Below, piece by piece: positions 8,485 through 19,886 of a DNA stretch of 64,000 nucleotides. Position 1 is the stretch's first letter. Each line of letters begins with the position of its first letter. Where the stretch lies: assembly GCF_030297015.1 (NCBI RefSeq), contig NZ_AP028056.1, positions 2,428,939 to 2,492,938 on the forward strand, read 5' to 3'. Below the pieces are notes generated by a model that was given only the letters and a program-made list of their open reading frames with translations, was not told the DNA's origin and searched no databases. Source of the DNA: Brooklawnia propionicigenes (GTDB lineage Bacteria; Actinomycetota; Actinomycetes; Propionibacteriales; Propionibacteriaceae). The translations under genes were made by a program, and so were the position numbers.

Positions 8485-9182
8485 GTTCTACTTCCGGATG
8501 GGTGCTGGCGATCGACACCGCAAGCGGTATCAACGTCGGACTGGCCCATGACGGCCGGCCGGTCGATTCGCGCACCGAAACCAGCTCCCGCAAGCATGTC
8601 GAAGAGCTGATGCCGATGATCGACGAGTTGCTCGCAGCCCACGATCTGTCGGCGTCCGACCTGTCGCTGATCGCGGTCGGTATCGGGCCGGGACCGTTCA
8701 CCGGGCTGCGTATCGGCATCGTGACTGCCCGCACCCTGGGTCTGGTCGCCGGTGTCGCGGTGCGCGGTTTCGGCAGCCTGGACGCCATCGCGGCGGCCTG
8801 GTTCGCCGGTGAGTCCCGGCCGGACTCCCCGGTGGTGGTCGCCGCCGATGCTCGCCGCAAGGAGCTCTACTGGGCAGCCTACGACGCGTCCGGGATTCGG
8901 GAGACCGGCCCGGCGGTGACGGTCCCCGGTGGGCTGCCGCTGCTGCCGGTCGGCGGCCCGGGCATTGAGGTCTACCCCGAGGTGTTCGCCGACCGGATTG
9001 CTCCGGGTGCGCCGCACCGGTTGGATGCTGCGCTGGCCGCCGCCATGATCGACCACCTACCGGACACCGGGCTCGAGCCCGCTTATCTGCGCAAACCTGA
9101 TGCTGAGGTACCCCGCACGCGTAAATCGGCGCTGCCTTCGACAAAGAAGCTGCGCATCGCTTACCGACAGGAGGGTCGATGA
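8481..9182 (+). CDS. tsaB: tRNA threonylcarbamoyladenosine biosynthesis protein TsaB
   Basis: TsaB is the inactive ASKHA paralogue that binds TsaD and TsaE during t6A37 synthesis. The chain opens with WVLAIDTASGINVGL and has the conserved IGPGPFTGLRIG segment; 233 residues is normal. GTG 8481 overlaps the tsaE stop as GTGA, with AGGAGG five bases upstream (8471-8476). ATG 8478 is an alternative but too close to that Shine-Dalgarno. Confidence 0.94.
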   Translation: MSSTSGWVLAIDTASGINVGLAHDGRPVDSRTETSSRKHVEELMPMIDELLAAHDLSASDLSLIAVGIGPGPFTGLRIGIVTARTLGLVAGVAVRGFGSLDAIAAAWFAGESRPDSPVVVAADARRKELYWAAYDASGIRETGPAVTVPGGLPLLPVGGPGIEVYPEVFADRIAPGAPHRLDAALAAAMIDHLPDTGLEPAYLRKPDAEVPRTRKSALPSTKKLRIAYRQEGR

Positions 9183-9655
9183 TCGTCTCTACCGCAAATC
9201 GCAACGATCTGGATGCACTGCTGAGCCTTGAAGAGTCCGGATTCGATCGTCCGCAGCGCTGGAGCGCTGCGTCGTGGGTCAGTGAATTGGACGCCACCGG
9301 CAGACTGGTGCTGGTCAGCCGGGATTCGGCCGGCATCGAAGCCGTCGCCTGCTTCAGTGTGCTCTACGACACCGCCGAGCTGTTGCGGGTCATCGTCGCT
9401 CCGGCCCACCGCGGCCACGGCGTGGCCCGCCGGCTGGTCAGCGTCGGCAAGGAATGGGCCGAGGCCGCCGGCGCCGACCGGATGCTGCTCGAGGTCCGGC
9501 GGGACAACGCGCCCGCACTCGCGCTCTACGGCTCGTCCGGTTTTCAGGCCATCTTGCGCCGTCGTGACTACTACGGCGCCGGTCATGATGCCGTGGTCAT
9601 GGAATGCGCGCTGCAGCATCCTGCGCTGGCCGCCCACGCCGGGTGGCTGGCATGA
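9179..9655 (+). CDS. rimI: Ribosomal protein S18 alanine N-acetyltransferase (RimI-like)
   Basis: This is a single-domain GNAT protein of 158 residues. It has [20 protein letters not shown] as the acetyl-CoA loop and the C-terminal [19 protein letters not shown] typical of RimI. RimI acetylates the N-terminus of protein S18, and it is often encoded between tsaB and tsaD, as here. It overlaps both neighbours by ATGA. The S18 substrate is assigned from family and context only. Confidence 0.9.
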   Translation: MIVSTANRNDLDALLSLEESGFDRPQRWSAASWVSELDATGRLVLVSRDSAGIEAVACFSVLYDTAELLRVIVAPAHRGHGVARRLVSVGKEWAEAAGADRMLLEVRRDNAPALALYGSSGFQAILRRRDYYGAGHDAVVMECALQHPALAAHAGWLA

Positions 9656-10695
9656 GCGGTCCTCTCGTACTGGGCATCGAGTCCAGCTGCGATGAGACGA
9701 GTGTCGGCATCGTGCGCGGCACCGAACTGCTCGCCAACGAGGTGGCCAGTTCGGTCGAACTGCACGCCCGTTTCGGCGGGGTGGTGCCCGAGGTAGCTTC
9801 CCGCGCCCATCTGGAGGCCATGGTGCCCACTCTCGAACGGGCGCTGGCCAAGGCCGACACCGATCTGGGCGAGGTGGACGCGATCGCGGTGACCGCGGGC
9901 CCGGGCCTGATGGGCTCGCTGGTCGTCGGGCTGTCCGCTGCCAAAACGCTCGCGTCAGTGCTGAAGGTGCCGTTCTACGGGCTCAACCATCTGGTCGGCC
10001 ACGTCGCGGTGGACATTCTCGACCACGGCCCGCTGCCGACCCCGGTGTTGGCGCTGCTCGTCTCGGGCGGGCACACCCAGCTGCTCGAGGTGCGCGACAT
10101 CACGGGCGACATCGACGAGGTGGGCACCACCATCGACGACGCGGCAGGGGAGGCCTACGACAAGGTGGCGCGGCTGCTCGGTCTGGAATACCCGGGCGGA
10201 CCGGTGATCGACAAGGCTGCTCAGGACGGTGATCCGAAGGCGGTCGCGTTCCCGCGCGGGCTCACCGCCCGCCACGACATGGCCAAGCATCGCTTCGACT
10301 ATTCCTTCTCCGGGCTCAAGACCGCGGTCGCGCGGTATGTCGAGCGCTCCGAACGCGACGGCGAGCCGATCAGCGTCGACGACGTGGCCGCGAGCTTCCA
10401 GGAGGCGGTCGCCGATGTGCTCACCGGCAAGGCCGTCGATGCCTGCCAGGAGCTGGGCATCAAACACATGGTGCTCGGTGGCGGAGTAGCGGCGAATTCG
10501 CGGCTACGCACCCTGATGGCCGAACGCTGCGAAAAAGCCGGGGTGGAGCTGCGGCGTCCCCGTCCGGGGCTGTGCACGGACAACGGCGCGATGATCGCTG
10601 TGCTCGGCGCGCAGGTGATCGAGGCCGGACGCGCCCCGAGCAGCCTGGAGATCCCCGCCGACTCGGGCATGCCGGTCACCCAGGTCATCGCCTGA
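9652..10695 (+). CDS. tsaD: tRNA N6-adenosine threonylcarbamoyltransferase TsaD
   Basis: TsaD is the catalytic subunit that transfers threonylcarbamoyl from its adenylate to A37. The protein begins [17 protein letters not shown], has the iron-binding histidines in [10 protein letters not shown], and has the nucleotide-binding [10 protein letters not shown] and [12 protein letters not shown]. It is 347 residues, full length. ATG 9652 overlaps the rimI stop by four bases; the open frame reaches further upstream but only through rimI sequence. Confidence 0.97.
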   Translation: MSGPLVLGIESSCDETSVGIVRGTELLANEVASSVELHARFGGVVPEVASRAHLEAMVPTLERALAKADTDLGEVDAIAVTAGPGLMGSLVVGLSAAKTLASVLKVPFYGLNHLVGHVAVDILDHGPLPTPVLALLVSGGHTQLLEVRDITGDIDEVGTTIDDAAGEAYDKVARLLGLEYPGGPVIDKAAQDGDPKAVAFPRGLTARHDMAKHRFDYSFSGLKTAVARYVERSERDGEPISVDDVAASFQEAVADVLTGKAVDACQELGIKHMVLGGGVAANSRLRTLMAERCEKAGVELRRPRPGLCTDNGAMIAVLGAQVIEAGRAPSSLEIPADSGMPVTQVIA

Positions 10696-10714
10696 TTTTC
10701 TTCTTTTTCTGTTT
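10693..10714 (+). other. Oligopyrimidine tract between tsaD and the Nudix gene
   Basis: Just after the tsaD stop the sequence is almost pure T and C for about 20 bases, in a genome where such tracts are rare. No hairpin precedes it, so it is not a standard intrinsic terminator. A GGGAGG Shine-Dalgarno follows at 10715-10720. Confidence 0.4.
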
Positions 10715-10726
10715 GGGAGGTCTGCC

Positions 10727-11215
10727 ATGGCCTACAGCCCGGAGCTGACCACGCTCGGCTTCGTCCTCTCGCCCGACGGCCGGCAGGTGCTGATGGTGCA
10801 CCGCATCAGCCGATCCGATGACGAGCAACTCGGCAAGTGGAACGGGCTGGGGGGCAAGGTCGAGGCGGACGAGGACGTCTGGTCGGGGATGGCCCGCGAG
10901 CTGCGCGAGGAGGCCGGGATCGAGGTCGTCTCGATGCGGCTGCGCGGCACGGTCAGCTGGCCGGGTTTTCATCCCGATGGCACCTCGGTCTTCGGTTTCG
11001 TCTTCGTGGTGGATTCATGGACCGGAGAGATCCCTGAACGTAACGCCGAGGGCCCGCTGGCCTGGCAGCCCCTCTCGGCGCTGGACCAGCTGCCGATGTG
11101 GGCGGGGGACCGGTACTTCCTGCCGCAGACCTTCGATCCGCAGGTCGAGCAGTTTCATCTGGTGATTCCGTACCGTAACGGGCAGCCCCTCGGCTGGTCG
11201 GGCACGCTGCGGTGA
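10727..11215 (+). CDS. Nudix hydrolase, MTH1/MutT-like
   Basis: The 162-residue protein has WNGLGGKVE followed by the rest of a Nudix box ending RELREEAGIE, so the metal-binding glutamates are present. The WNGLGGKVE form resembles MTH1-type 8-oxo-dGTP diphosphatases, which clean the nucleotide pool, but other nucleoside diphosphate derivatives are possible substrates. It starts at ATG 10727, six bases after GGGAGG. It lies between tsaD and a methyltransferase gene and may be co-transcribed with them. Confidence 0.88.
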   Translation: MAYSPELTTLGFVLSPDGRQVLMVHRISRSDDEQLGKWNGLGGKVEADEDVWSGMARELREEAGIEVVSMRLRGTVSWPGFHPDGTSVFGFVFVVDSWTGEIPERNAEGPLAWQPLSALDQLPMWAGDRYFLPQTFDPQVEQFHLVIPYRNGQPLGWSGTLR

Positions 11216-11224
11216 GGACGCCCA

Positions 11225-12376
11225 GTGAGTGACCAGCCCTGGGACCAGCGAGCGGCCGCCACCGAGATGGCGATGGCCGAGGCCGACCCCGAATCGCTGG
11301 CTGCGGCGGCGCGGCTGCGCTCCCGCTTCAGCCCCGAGGTGGCCGCCTTCGCCTTGACCCAGGCGAGTCTGCGACGCCAGGCCAGGGCCAAGTTCGGTGC
11401 CGCGGCCGAGGGGATGTGGTTCACCCGCGACGGCCTTGAGCAGGCCTCCAGGCCGTCGGTCGCTGCCTGGCGCGCCGAGCGGTACCGCGCCGCCGGAGTG
11501 CGGCGGGTGATCGATCTGTGCTGCGGCATCGGTGCGGACGCTCGCGGATTCCGCGCTGCGGGCCTGGAGGTCGTTGCGGTCGAGGCCGATCGGCTCACCG
11601 CGGAGCTGGCCCGCGCCAACCTGCCGGGCGTCGAAGTGATCTGCGGCGACGCGACCGAGGCCGGTCCGCGGTTGCTGGCGCACGCCGATGCGTCCACCGG
11701 GATTTTCATCGACCCCGCCCGGCGCAACGCGTCCGGACGCAGCTGGCGGGTCGCCGACTTCAGTCCGTCCTGGGACTTCGTGCTCAGCTTGGTCGCGAGC
11801 GGGCATCCGCTGTGTGTCAAGCTCGGGCCGGGCCTGCCCCGCGAACTCATCCCCCACGGTGTCGAGGCCTGCTGGGTGTCCGACCGGGGAGACGTCGTGG
11901 AGGCCGGGTTGTGGCGGCTGGCGGGCGCCCAGGACAATGCCAGTGCGGCTGTTCTGCTGCCCGGTGAGCATCGCATCGAGTCGGATCCGGCGGCGCCGGG
12001 TCTGCCGGTGGCGGCGCCCGGACGCTACCTTCTCGACCCCAACGGCGCGGTCATCCGGGCCCGGGCGATCGACCAGATCAGCTCGCAGGCCTGGCTGCTG
12101 CACCCCGGTGTCGCCTACCTGTCCAGCGACGTGCCGATTCGGACGCCGTTCGCGTCCTGTTTCGAAGTGCTGCAGATCTTGGACTTCAATCCCAAGGTGC
12201 TCAGGGCGTGGGTGCGGACGGACCGGGTGGGTGTGCTGGAGATCAAGAAGCGGGCCGTCGATATCGATCCAGCCCAGCTGCGCCGCAGTCTGAAGCCATC
12301 CGGACCCAATGCCGCGACGCTGATCGTCGCCCGCACGACCGCCGGGACGAAGGCCCTGGTCTGCCGCCGCAGCTAG
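11225..12376 (+). CDS. Class I SAM-dependent methyltransferase with THUMP-like domain
   Basis: The 383-residue protein has the SAM-binding motif VIDLCCGIGADARGF followed by VVAVEAD, and FIDPARRNASGR in the place of a catalytic motif IV. The C-terminal 80 residues, including FNPKVLRAWVR and LEIKKRAVDID, match the THUMP-like domain found in this actinobacterial family. An RNA substrate is likely by analogy but not shown. GTG 11225 lies 9 bases after the Nudix stop. Confidence 0.8.
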   Translation: MSDQPWDQRAAATEMAMAEADPESLAAAARLRSRFSPEVAAFALTQASLRRQARAKFGAAAEGMWFTRDGLEQASRPSVAAWRAERYRAAGVRRVIDLCCGIGADARGFRAAGLEVVAVEADRLTAELARANLPGVEVICGDATEAGPRLLAHADASTGIFIDPARRNASGRSWRVADFSPSWDFVLSLVASGHPLCVKLGPGLPRELIPHGVEACWVSDRGDVVEAGLWRLAGAQDNASAAVLLPGEHRIESDPAAPGLPVAAPGRYLLDPNGAVIRARAIDQISSQAWLLHPGVAYLSSDVPIRTPFASCFEVLQILDFNPKVLRAWVRTDRVGVLEIKKRAVDIDPAQLRRSLKPSGPNAATLIVARTTAGTKALVCRRS

Positions 12377-12378
12377 CT

Positions 12379-12405
12379 CTGGCACTCGGCTTGTCTGAGT
12401 GCCAA
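12379..12405. promoter_or_regulatory. CIRCE operator 1 (HrcA site)
   Basis: The arms CTGGCACTC and GAGTGCCAA are separated by exactly nine bases, against the CIRCE consensus TTAGCACTC-N9-GAGTGCTAA. The site overlaps the probable -35 region of the groES promoter, so HrcA binding would block transcription until heat shock. Confidence 0.85.
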
Positions 12406-12420
12406 TCGCGGGTCTAAGGT
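12391..12420 (+). promoter_or_regulatory. Probable groES-groEL promoter
   Basis: TTGTCT (12391-12396) and TAAGGT (12415-12420) are spaced by 18 bases and lie between and within the two CIRCE sites, about 110 bases before groES. Confidence 0.55.
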
Positions 12421-12425
12421 GGTTC

Positions 12426-12452
12426 TTGGCACTCGGCAGGCCCGGGTGCCAA
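12426..12452. promoter_or_regulatory. CIRCE operator 2 (HrcA site)
   Basis: TTGGCACTC and GGGTGCCAA are separated by nine bases. It lies immediately after the probable -10, over the transcription start, giving a second repression site for groESL. Confidence 0.8.
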
Positions 12453-12528
12453 CGATCGGAACGGCACCCGCGACGACGTCCCGCTCGTACTGCACCGTGA
12501 CACCTAGACAACAGAAAGGGGTTTGAAC

Positions 12529-12825
12529 GTGGCAACCACGATCAAGCCGCTCGAGGACCGTATCCTCGTTGAGCCTCTCGAGGCTGAGACCACCACCGCA
12601 TCGGGTCTGGTCATCCCCGACACCGCCAAGGAGAAGCCGCAGGAAGGCAAGGTCGTCGCCGCCGGCCCCGGTCGCATCGACGACAAGGGCAACCGCGTGC
12701 CGATGGACGTTAAGGTCGGAGACGTCGTCATTTTCAGCAAGTATGGCGGCACGGAAGTGCGCTACAACGCTACGGACTACCTGCTGCTCAACGCGCGCGA
12801 CATTCTCGCAGTCGTCGAGAAGTGA
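12529..12825 (+). CDS. groES: Co-chaperonin GroES (Hsp10)
   Basis: GroES caps the GroEL ring during protein folding. The 98-residue chain has [10 protein letters not shown], the mobile loop [20 protein letters not shown] and the closing [18 protein letters not shown] 12529 is chosen because GAAAGGGG lies 7 bases upstream; a TTG two codons earlier is also open. groEL follows 11 bases after the stop. Confidence 0.97.
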   Translation: MATTIKPLEDRILVEPLEAETTTASGLVIPDTAKEKPQEGKVVAAGPGRIDDKGNRVPMDVKVGDVVIFSKYGGTEVRYNATDYLLLNARDILAVVEK

Positions 12826-12833
12826 GGCACTGA

Positions 12834-14435
<1,602 letters not shown>

Positions 14436-14463
14436 TCAATGACTCAGCCATTCTGAGTCGTTT

Positions 14464-14507
14464 CTGGGTGCAGTTATCTCCCGTGACAGGGAGATAGCTG
14501 CACCCAG
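14464..14507 (+). terminator. Rho-independent terminator of groES-groEL
   Basis: An 18-19 bp stem with one mismatch (CTGGGTGCAG then TATCTCCC, pairing with GGGAGATA then CTGCACCCAG) has a six-base loop and is followed by TTCGTTT. It ends the heat-shock operon 28 bases after the groEL stop. Confidence 0.85.
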
Positions 14508-14571
14508 TTCGTTTGGGTGACGGTTCGGCATCGATCGGATGGGCGTGGTCAACGCGCCGAGAGCCACCGGC

Positions 14572-14577
14572 TACGAT
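14572..14577 (+). promoter_or_regulatory. -10 element of the MptB-like gene (TACGAT), leaderless type
   Basis: TACGAT ends 6 bases before GTG 14584, supporting that start over the upstream ATG 14539. Confidence 0.45.
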
Positions 14578-14583
14578 GCCTGC

Positions 14584-15999
14584 GTGCAGCAGACGGGCCG
14601 GGGGAGAATGGTCGGGCTGGCGGGCACCCTTCTGCTGGCCGTGTCGGCTTGGCTGGCCTCACCGTGGGGGCTCGGCTTCGCCGGACGCTCCAATCCGCTG
14701 CCGATCCGCTGGGCGCACACGTTGCCGGCGGCGCTCGGTGTGGTGCTGCTGTTCGCCGGCTGGCTGATGATGCGCGGCACCGATCAGAAGAACGCGTGGC
14801 GCACCTTTGCCGTGTGGTGCCTGCCGCTGCTGGTCTGCCCCCCGCTGCTCAGCAAGGATGTCTGGGCCTATCTCGAGCAGGGCTGGCTCGTGCTGCAGGG
14901 GTTCGATCCATATCACACCGCCATCAGTTCGGTGGGCGGGCCCTTCGCTTCACGCGTTGACACGTACTGGAAGTACACCACCACCGTCTATCCGCCGCTG
15001 GCGTTGCTCATCCAGGCCGCCATGGTGGCGATCAGCGGGGCAAGCCCGCTGTGGTCACTGTTCGCGATGCGGATCCCCGGCCTGGCCTCGGTCATCGCCA
15101 TCGGTGCCTGCCTGCCGCGCATCGGACGTGCCGCCGGTCAGAGCGCCGGCAACGCGCTGTGGTTCGGCATCTTGAATCCTCTGGTGATCGTCCACTTCAT
15201 CGGAGGTGGTCACAACGATTCCTGGGCGGTCGCATTGGGTGTGCTGGGCATCTGGACAGCGCTGCGCCGGCCGGCCTGGTGGCCCCTGGGCTGTGTCGCG
15301 GTGGGGCTGGGGATGGCTGTCAAACAGCCCCTCGGCCTGATGATGGTCGCCGTTGCCTTGGCCGGTGTCGCGCTCGGTCACAGCCCTTCAGACCTCACCG
15401 CCCGGCAGGCCTGGCGAAAGATCTTCCCGCAGGCGCTGTGGCGGTTGCCGGTGGGCCTGGCCGCGACGGCGGCGGGCTTCGCGATCCCGACCCTCGCGTC
15501 GGGCTGGGGACTCGGCTGGGCCACCGGGTCGGGCTCTCCGCAGAGCGCAGGCAGCCAGTCGATCGCCCACACGGTGGCCGCCACGATCGAGATGTTCACC
15601 TCGGTCTCGCTGCGCGGAGCTATGTCGGTGGTCGGCCCAATCTTCCTGATCATCGGCGCGGTAGCCATCGGGTGGCTCGGATTGCGCCTGGGCGCGACGC
15701 GTCCGATCGCCTTCACGGCCTGGGCGCTGATCGTCTTCGCGTTCAGCTATCCGAGCCTGCAGCCCTGGTACGTGCTGTGGGGAGGCGTTCTGCTGGGCGC
15801 CGTCGCGCTGTCGCCGAAGGCCTCGGCTTGGGTGATCGGAGGTGTCGGCGCCCTGCTGAGCACCAGTGTGCTGCTGGACTACGCGGGACTGCCGATACCG
15901 GTCGCTCAGGGCGTCGGCCTGGCCGTTGCCGTGCTGGTGGCCCGCTGGCGACTGACCGGTCATTTGGGGCGGCTAAACTGGCCTTTTCCAGCTGAGTGA
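14584..15999 (+). CDS. mptB: Polyprenol-phosphate-mannose-dependent mannosyltransferase, MptB-like
   Basis: This integral membrane glycosyltransferase of 471 residues has about 11-13 hydrophobic helices. The loop after the second helix region contains LLSKDVWAYLEQGWLVLQGFDPY, with the acidic residue expected of GT-C enzymes, and IGGGHNDSW follows in a later loop. MptB-type proteins extend the alpha-1,6-mannan core of lipomannan using polyprenol-phosphate mannose outside the membrane. The GTG 14584 start follows a leaderless-type -10; ATG 14539 is the longer option. Its final codons carry the probable guaB promoter (TAAACT, 15974-15979). The exact product is not determinable from sequence. Confidence 0.75.
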   Translation: MQQTGRGRMVGLAGTLLLAVSAWLASPWGLGFAGRSNPLPIRWAHTLPAALGVVLLFAGWLMMRGTDQKNAWRTFAVWCLPLLVCPPLLSKDVWAYLEQGWLVLQGFDPYHTAISSVGGPFASRVDTYWKYTTTVYPPLALLIQAAMVAISGASPLWSLFAMRIPGLASVIAIGACLPRIGRAAGQSAGNALWFGILNPLVIVHFIGGGHNDSWAVALGVLGIWTALRRPAWWPLGCVAVGLGMAVKQPLGLMMVAVALAGVALGHSPSDLTARQAWRKIFPQALWRLPVGLAATAAGFAIPTLASGWGLGWATGSGSPQSAGSQSIAHTVAATIEMFTSVSLRGAMSVVGPIFLIIGAVAIGWLGLRLGATRPIAFTAWALIVFAFSYPSLQPWYVLWGGVLLGAVALSPKASAWVIGGVGALLSTSVLLDYAGLPIPVAQGVGLAVAVLVARWRLTGHLGRLNWPFPAE

Positions 16000-17535
<1,536 letters not shown>

Positions 17536-17669
17536 TGCGCGTCGTGGCCGCAGCCGCGGGATCGCTGTGACCGCGAGAAGTCGGTCGGGAACCGCCTAGT
17601 GGCCGATGCCTGCGCGAGCGCGCCGGATCGCCTAGATTGGTGGGGCGCTCAGCCGAAAATGGAGGATCC

Positions 17670-18776
17670 ATGTTGTACGACATCGGACGCAGCAAACGCG
17701 CCGCGCAGGCGTTCTCGCTGGATGATGTAGCGATCATGCCCACGCGCCGCACCCGCGGCATCGAGACCATCGATCTGGAATGGCGCATCGACGCCATCAC
17801 CTTCGATTTCCCGTTGATGGCTGCGCCGATGGATTCGGTGATGAGCCCCGCCACGGCGATCGCCTTCGGACGCCTCGGTGGTCTGGGTGTGCTGAACCTC
17901 GAAGGGCTGTGGACGCGTTACGTCAACCCGCAGCCGGTGCTCGATGAGCTCGCCGCCATCACCGACGCCGCCGAGGCCACCCGCAAGCTGCAGCAGATCT
18001 ACACCGAGCCGATCAAGGCCGAGCTGATCGCCGAACGGCTGCGCGAGATCCGGGACACGGGGGTTCCGGTGGCCGGGTCCCTCAGCCCGCAGAACACCCA
18101 GGAGTTCGCCTCGGTGATCGAGAACTCGGGCCTGGATTTCTTCGTGGTGCGCGGCACCGCGGTCAGCGCTCAGCACGTCTCGAACGCTGCCGAGCCGCTC
18201 GACCTGGCCCGCTTCATCTACGACCTCGACGTGCCGGTCATCGTCGGTGGTTGTGCGACCTATCAGACCGCGCTGCACCTGATGCGCACGGGCGCCGCCG
18301 GTGTGCTGGTCGGCTTCGGTGGAGCCGCGACCTCGACGAACCGCCATGTGCTGGGCATCGAGGTGCCGATGGCTACCGCCATCTCGGATGTCGCCGAAGC
18401 CCGCCGTGATTACCTGGACGAGTCCGGCGGCCGCTATGTGCATGTCATCGCCGACGGTTCGATGGGGTATTCCGGTGACGTCGTCAAAGCGCTCGCCTGC
18501 GGTGCCGACGCCGCCATGTTGGGCACGCCACTGGCTCGCGCGATCGAGGCTCCCGGACAGGGCTGGCATTGGGGCGCCGAGGCCTGGCACGAGGCCCTGC
18601 CGCGCGGTCGCCGGGTCGAGGTGGGCCAGGTCGGCTCACTGTCCGAGGTCGTGCTCGGTCCGTCGCATTCCCCCGACGGCACCATGAACATCGTCGGCGC
18701 GCTGCGCCGCGCGCTGGCAAGCACCGGCTACACCGAGGTCAAGGCCTTCCAGCGCATCGACCTGATCGTCCGCTGA
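17670..18776 (+). CDS. guaB3: GuaB3 family protein (IMP dehydrogenase-related)
   Basis: This is the actinobacterial IMPDH paralogue that lacks the CBS domains (368 residues). The barrel is conserved (FSLDDVAIMPTRRT, FPLMAAPMDSVMSP, VHVIADGSMGYSGDVVKA). However, the segment matching the catalytic loop of GuaB reads VGFGGAATSTNRHVLG and has no cysteine. Ordinary IMP oxidation is therefore unlikely, and the biochemical role is unsettled. ATG 17670 is chosen because GGAGG lies five bases upstream; TAGATT at 17633-17638 may be its -10. The chorismate mutase gene begins one base after its stop. Confidence 0.88.
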   Translation: MLYDIGRSKRAAQAFSLDDVAIMPTRRTRGIETIDLEWRIDAITFDFPLMAAPMDSVMSPATAIAFGRLGGLGVLNLEGLWTRYVNPQPVLDELAAITDAAEATRKLQQIYTEPIKAELIAERLREIRDTGVPVAGSLSPQNTQEFASVIENSGLDFFVVRGTAVSAQHVSNAAEPLDLARFIYDLDVPVIVGGCATYQTALHLMRTGAAGVLVGFGGAATSTNRHVLGIEVPMATAISDVAEARRDYLDESGGRYVHVIADGSMGYSGDVVKALACGADAAMLGTPLARAIEAPGQGWHWGAEAWHEALPRGRRVEVGQVGSLSEVVLGPSHSPDGTMNIVGALRRALASTGYTEVKAFQRIDLIVR

Positions 18777-18777
18777 C

Positions 18778-19104
18778 ATGACCGAGGATCAGGAGCGGAC
18801 GCTGGCCGAACTGCTGCGGCTGCGCGGTAGCATCGACAATCTGGACGCTGCGCTGATTCACATCATGGCTGAGCGGTTCAAGATCACCAAGCGGGTCGGC
18901 GCGCTGAAGGCCCAGCACGGGTTGCCGGCCGCCGACCCCGAGCGGGAGGCGCTTCAGATCGGGCGGCTACGCCAGCTGGCGATCGATTCCGATCTGGATC
19001 CGGAGTTCGCCGAGAAGCTGCTGAACTTCATCGTCCGCGAGGTGGTGCGCCACCACATGAAGATCGCCGACGAGCACGCGGGCGGCCCGGCCACCGAGGA
19101 CTGA
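18778..19104 (+). CDS. Chorismate mutase, AroQ class
   Basis: This 108-residue all-helical protein converts chorismate to prephenate for phenylalanine and tyrosine synthesis. It has LRGSIDNLDAALIHIMAERFK, an arginine- and lysine-bearing helix RVGALKAQHGLPAADPERE, and a third helix. It has no signal peptide, so it is the cytoplasmic AroQ type. It directly follows guaB3 and is probably co-transcribed, although the pathways are unrelated. Confidence 0.9.
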   Translation: MTEDQERTLAELLRLRGSIDNLDAALIHIMAERFKITKRVGALKAQHGLPAADPEREALQIGRLRQLAIDSDLDPEFAEKLLNFIVREVVRHHMKIADEHAGGPATED

Positions 19105-19112
19105 CCGGGCCC

Positions 19113-19679
19113 TCAGGCGATCACGTCGCCCGAGCGGACGTTGCTGGGGATACCGACGACCACGGCGCCGGGCGCGACGTCCTTGACGACCAGCGCGTTC
19201 GCGCCGATCTTGGCGTCGTCGCCGACGGTGATGTCGCCGATCACCTTGGCTCCGGCCCCGATCAGGACGCGGTTGCCGATCGTGGGGTGCCGCTTGAAGC
19301 GTCCGCGGGCGCGGCCGCCGAGGGTGACCTGGTGGTAGATGAGGACGTCGTCCCCGATGATCGCGGTCTCGCCGATCACCACGCCCATGCCGTGGTCGAT
19401 GAAGAACCGCCGCCCGATCGTCGCGCCTGGATGGATCTCGATGCCGGTGAGGAAGCGGGCGATCTGGCTGAGCAGCCGGGAGCTGAATCGTAGCCCCGGC
19501 TTGCCCCACATCCAGTGAGCGACCCGATACATCCAGATCGCGTGAAGGCCTGAGTAGATGATCGCGACCTCGAGTTTGGATCTGGCCGCCGGATCCTCAC
19601 GCTGGGCGGCGGCCAGGTCCTCGTCGACGCGCGAGGCAATCAGGCGGACCCTCGAAAACAAGCTCACGGGACCATCCAA
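19113..19679 (-). CDS. cysE: Serine O-acetyltransferase
   Basis: CysE/EpsC makes O-acetylserine, the carbon skeleton for cysteine. The 188-residue chain has the helical N-terminal half and then a left-handed beta-helix of hexapeptide repeats ([42 protein letters not shown]), with the catalytic His in IDHG and the second in YHQ. It is the short form common in Gram-positive bacteria. TTG 19679 and GTG 19667 are both possible starts. The 3' end faces the chorismate mutase gene with an 8-base gap. Confidence 0.92.
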   Translation of the reverse strand: MDGPVSLFSRVRLIASRVDEDLAAAQREDPAARSKLEVAIIYSGLHAIWMYRVAHWMWGKPGLRFSSRLLSQIARFLTGIEIHPGATIGRRFFIDHGMGVVIGETAIIGDDVLIYHQVTLGGRARGRFKRHPTIGNRVLIGAGAKVIGDITVGDDAKIGANALVVKDVAPGAVVVGIPSNVRSGDVIA

Positions 19680-19873
19680 CCACCTGGCAACAGGCTTCGT
19701 CGACTACTGCTGAACTCGGCTGCCCGGAGCCGGGCAGATCCGCCCACAGCAGACTGCGCCGTCGCGTCCGCCGAAGTGACATCGTCATACCCAGTCATCG
19801 CACGTCAACGTCAGGCCACGTCAACCCGGGTCCAGCGCGGATCACTCGATGCAGTCGGGCGAATCGGATGGCA

Positions 19874-19879
19874 TAGACT
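19874..19879 (+). promoter_or_regulatory. -10 element of guaA (TAGACT), leaderless type
   Basis: TAGACT ends 7 bases before ATG 19887 with no ribosome-binding site between. Confidence 0.6.
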
Positions 19880-19886
19880 CTGGCGC

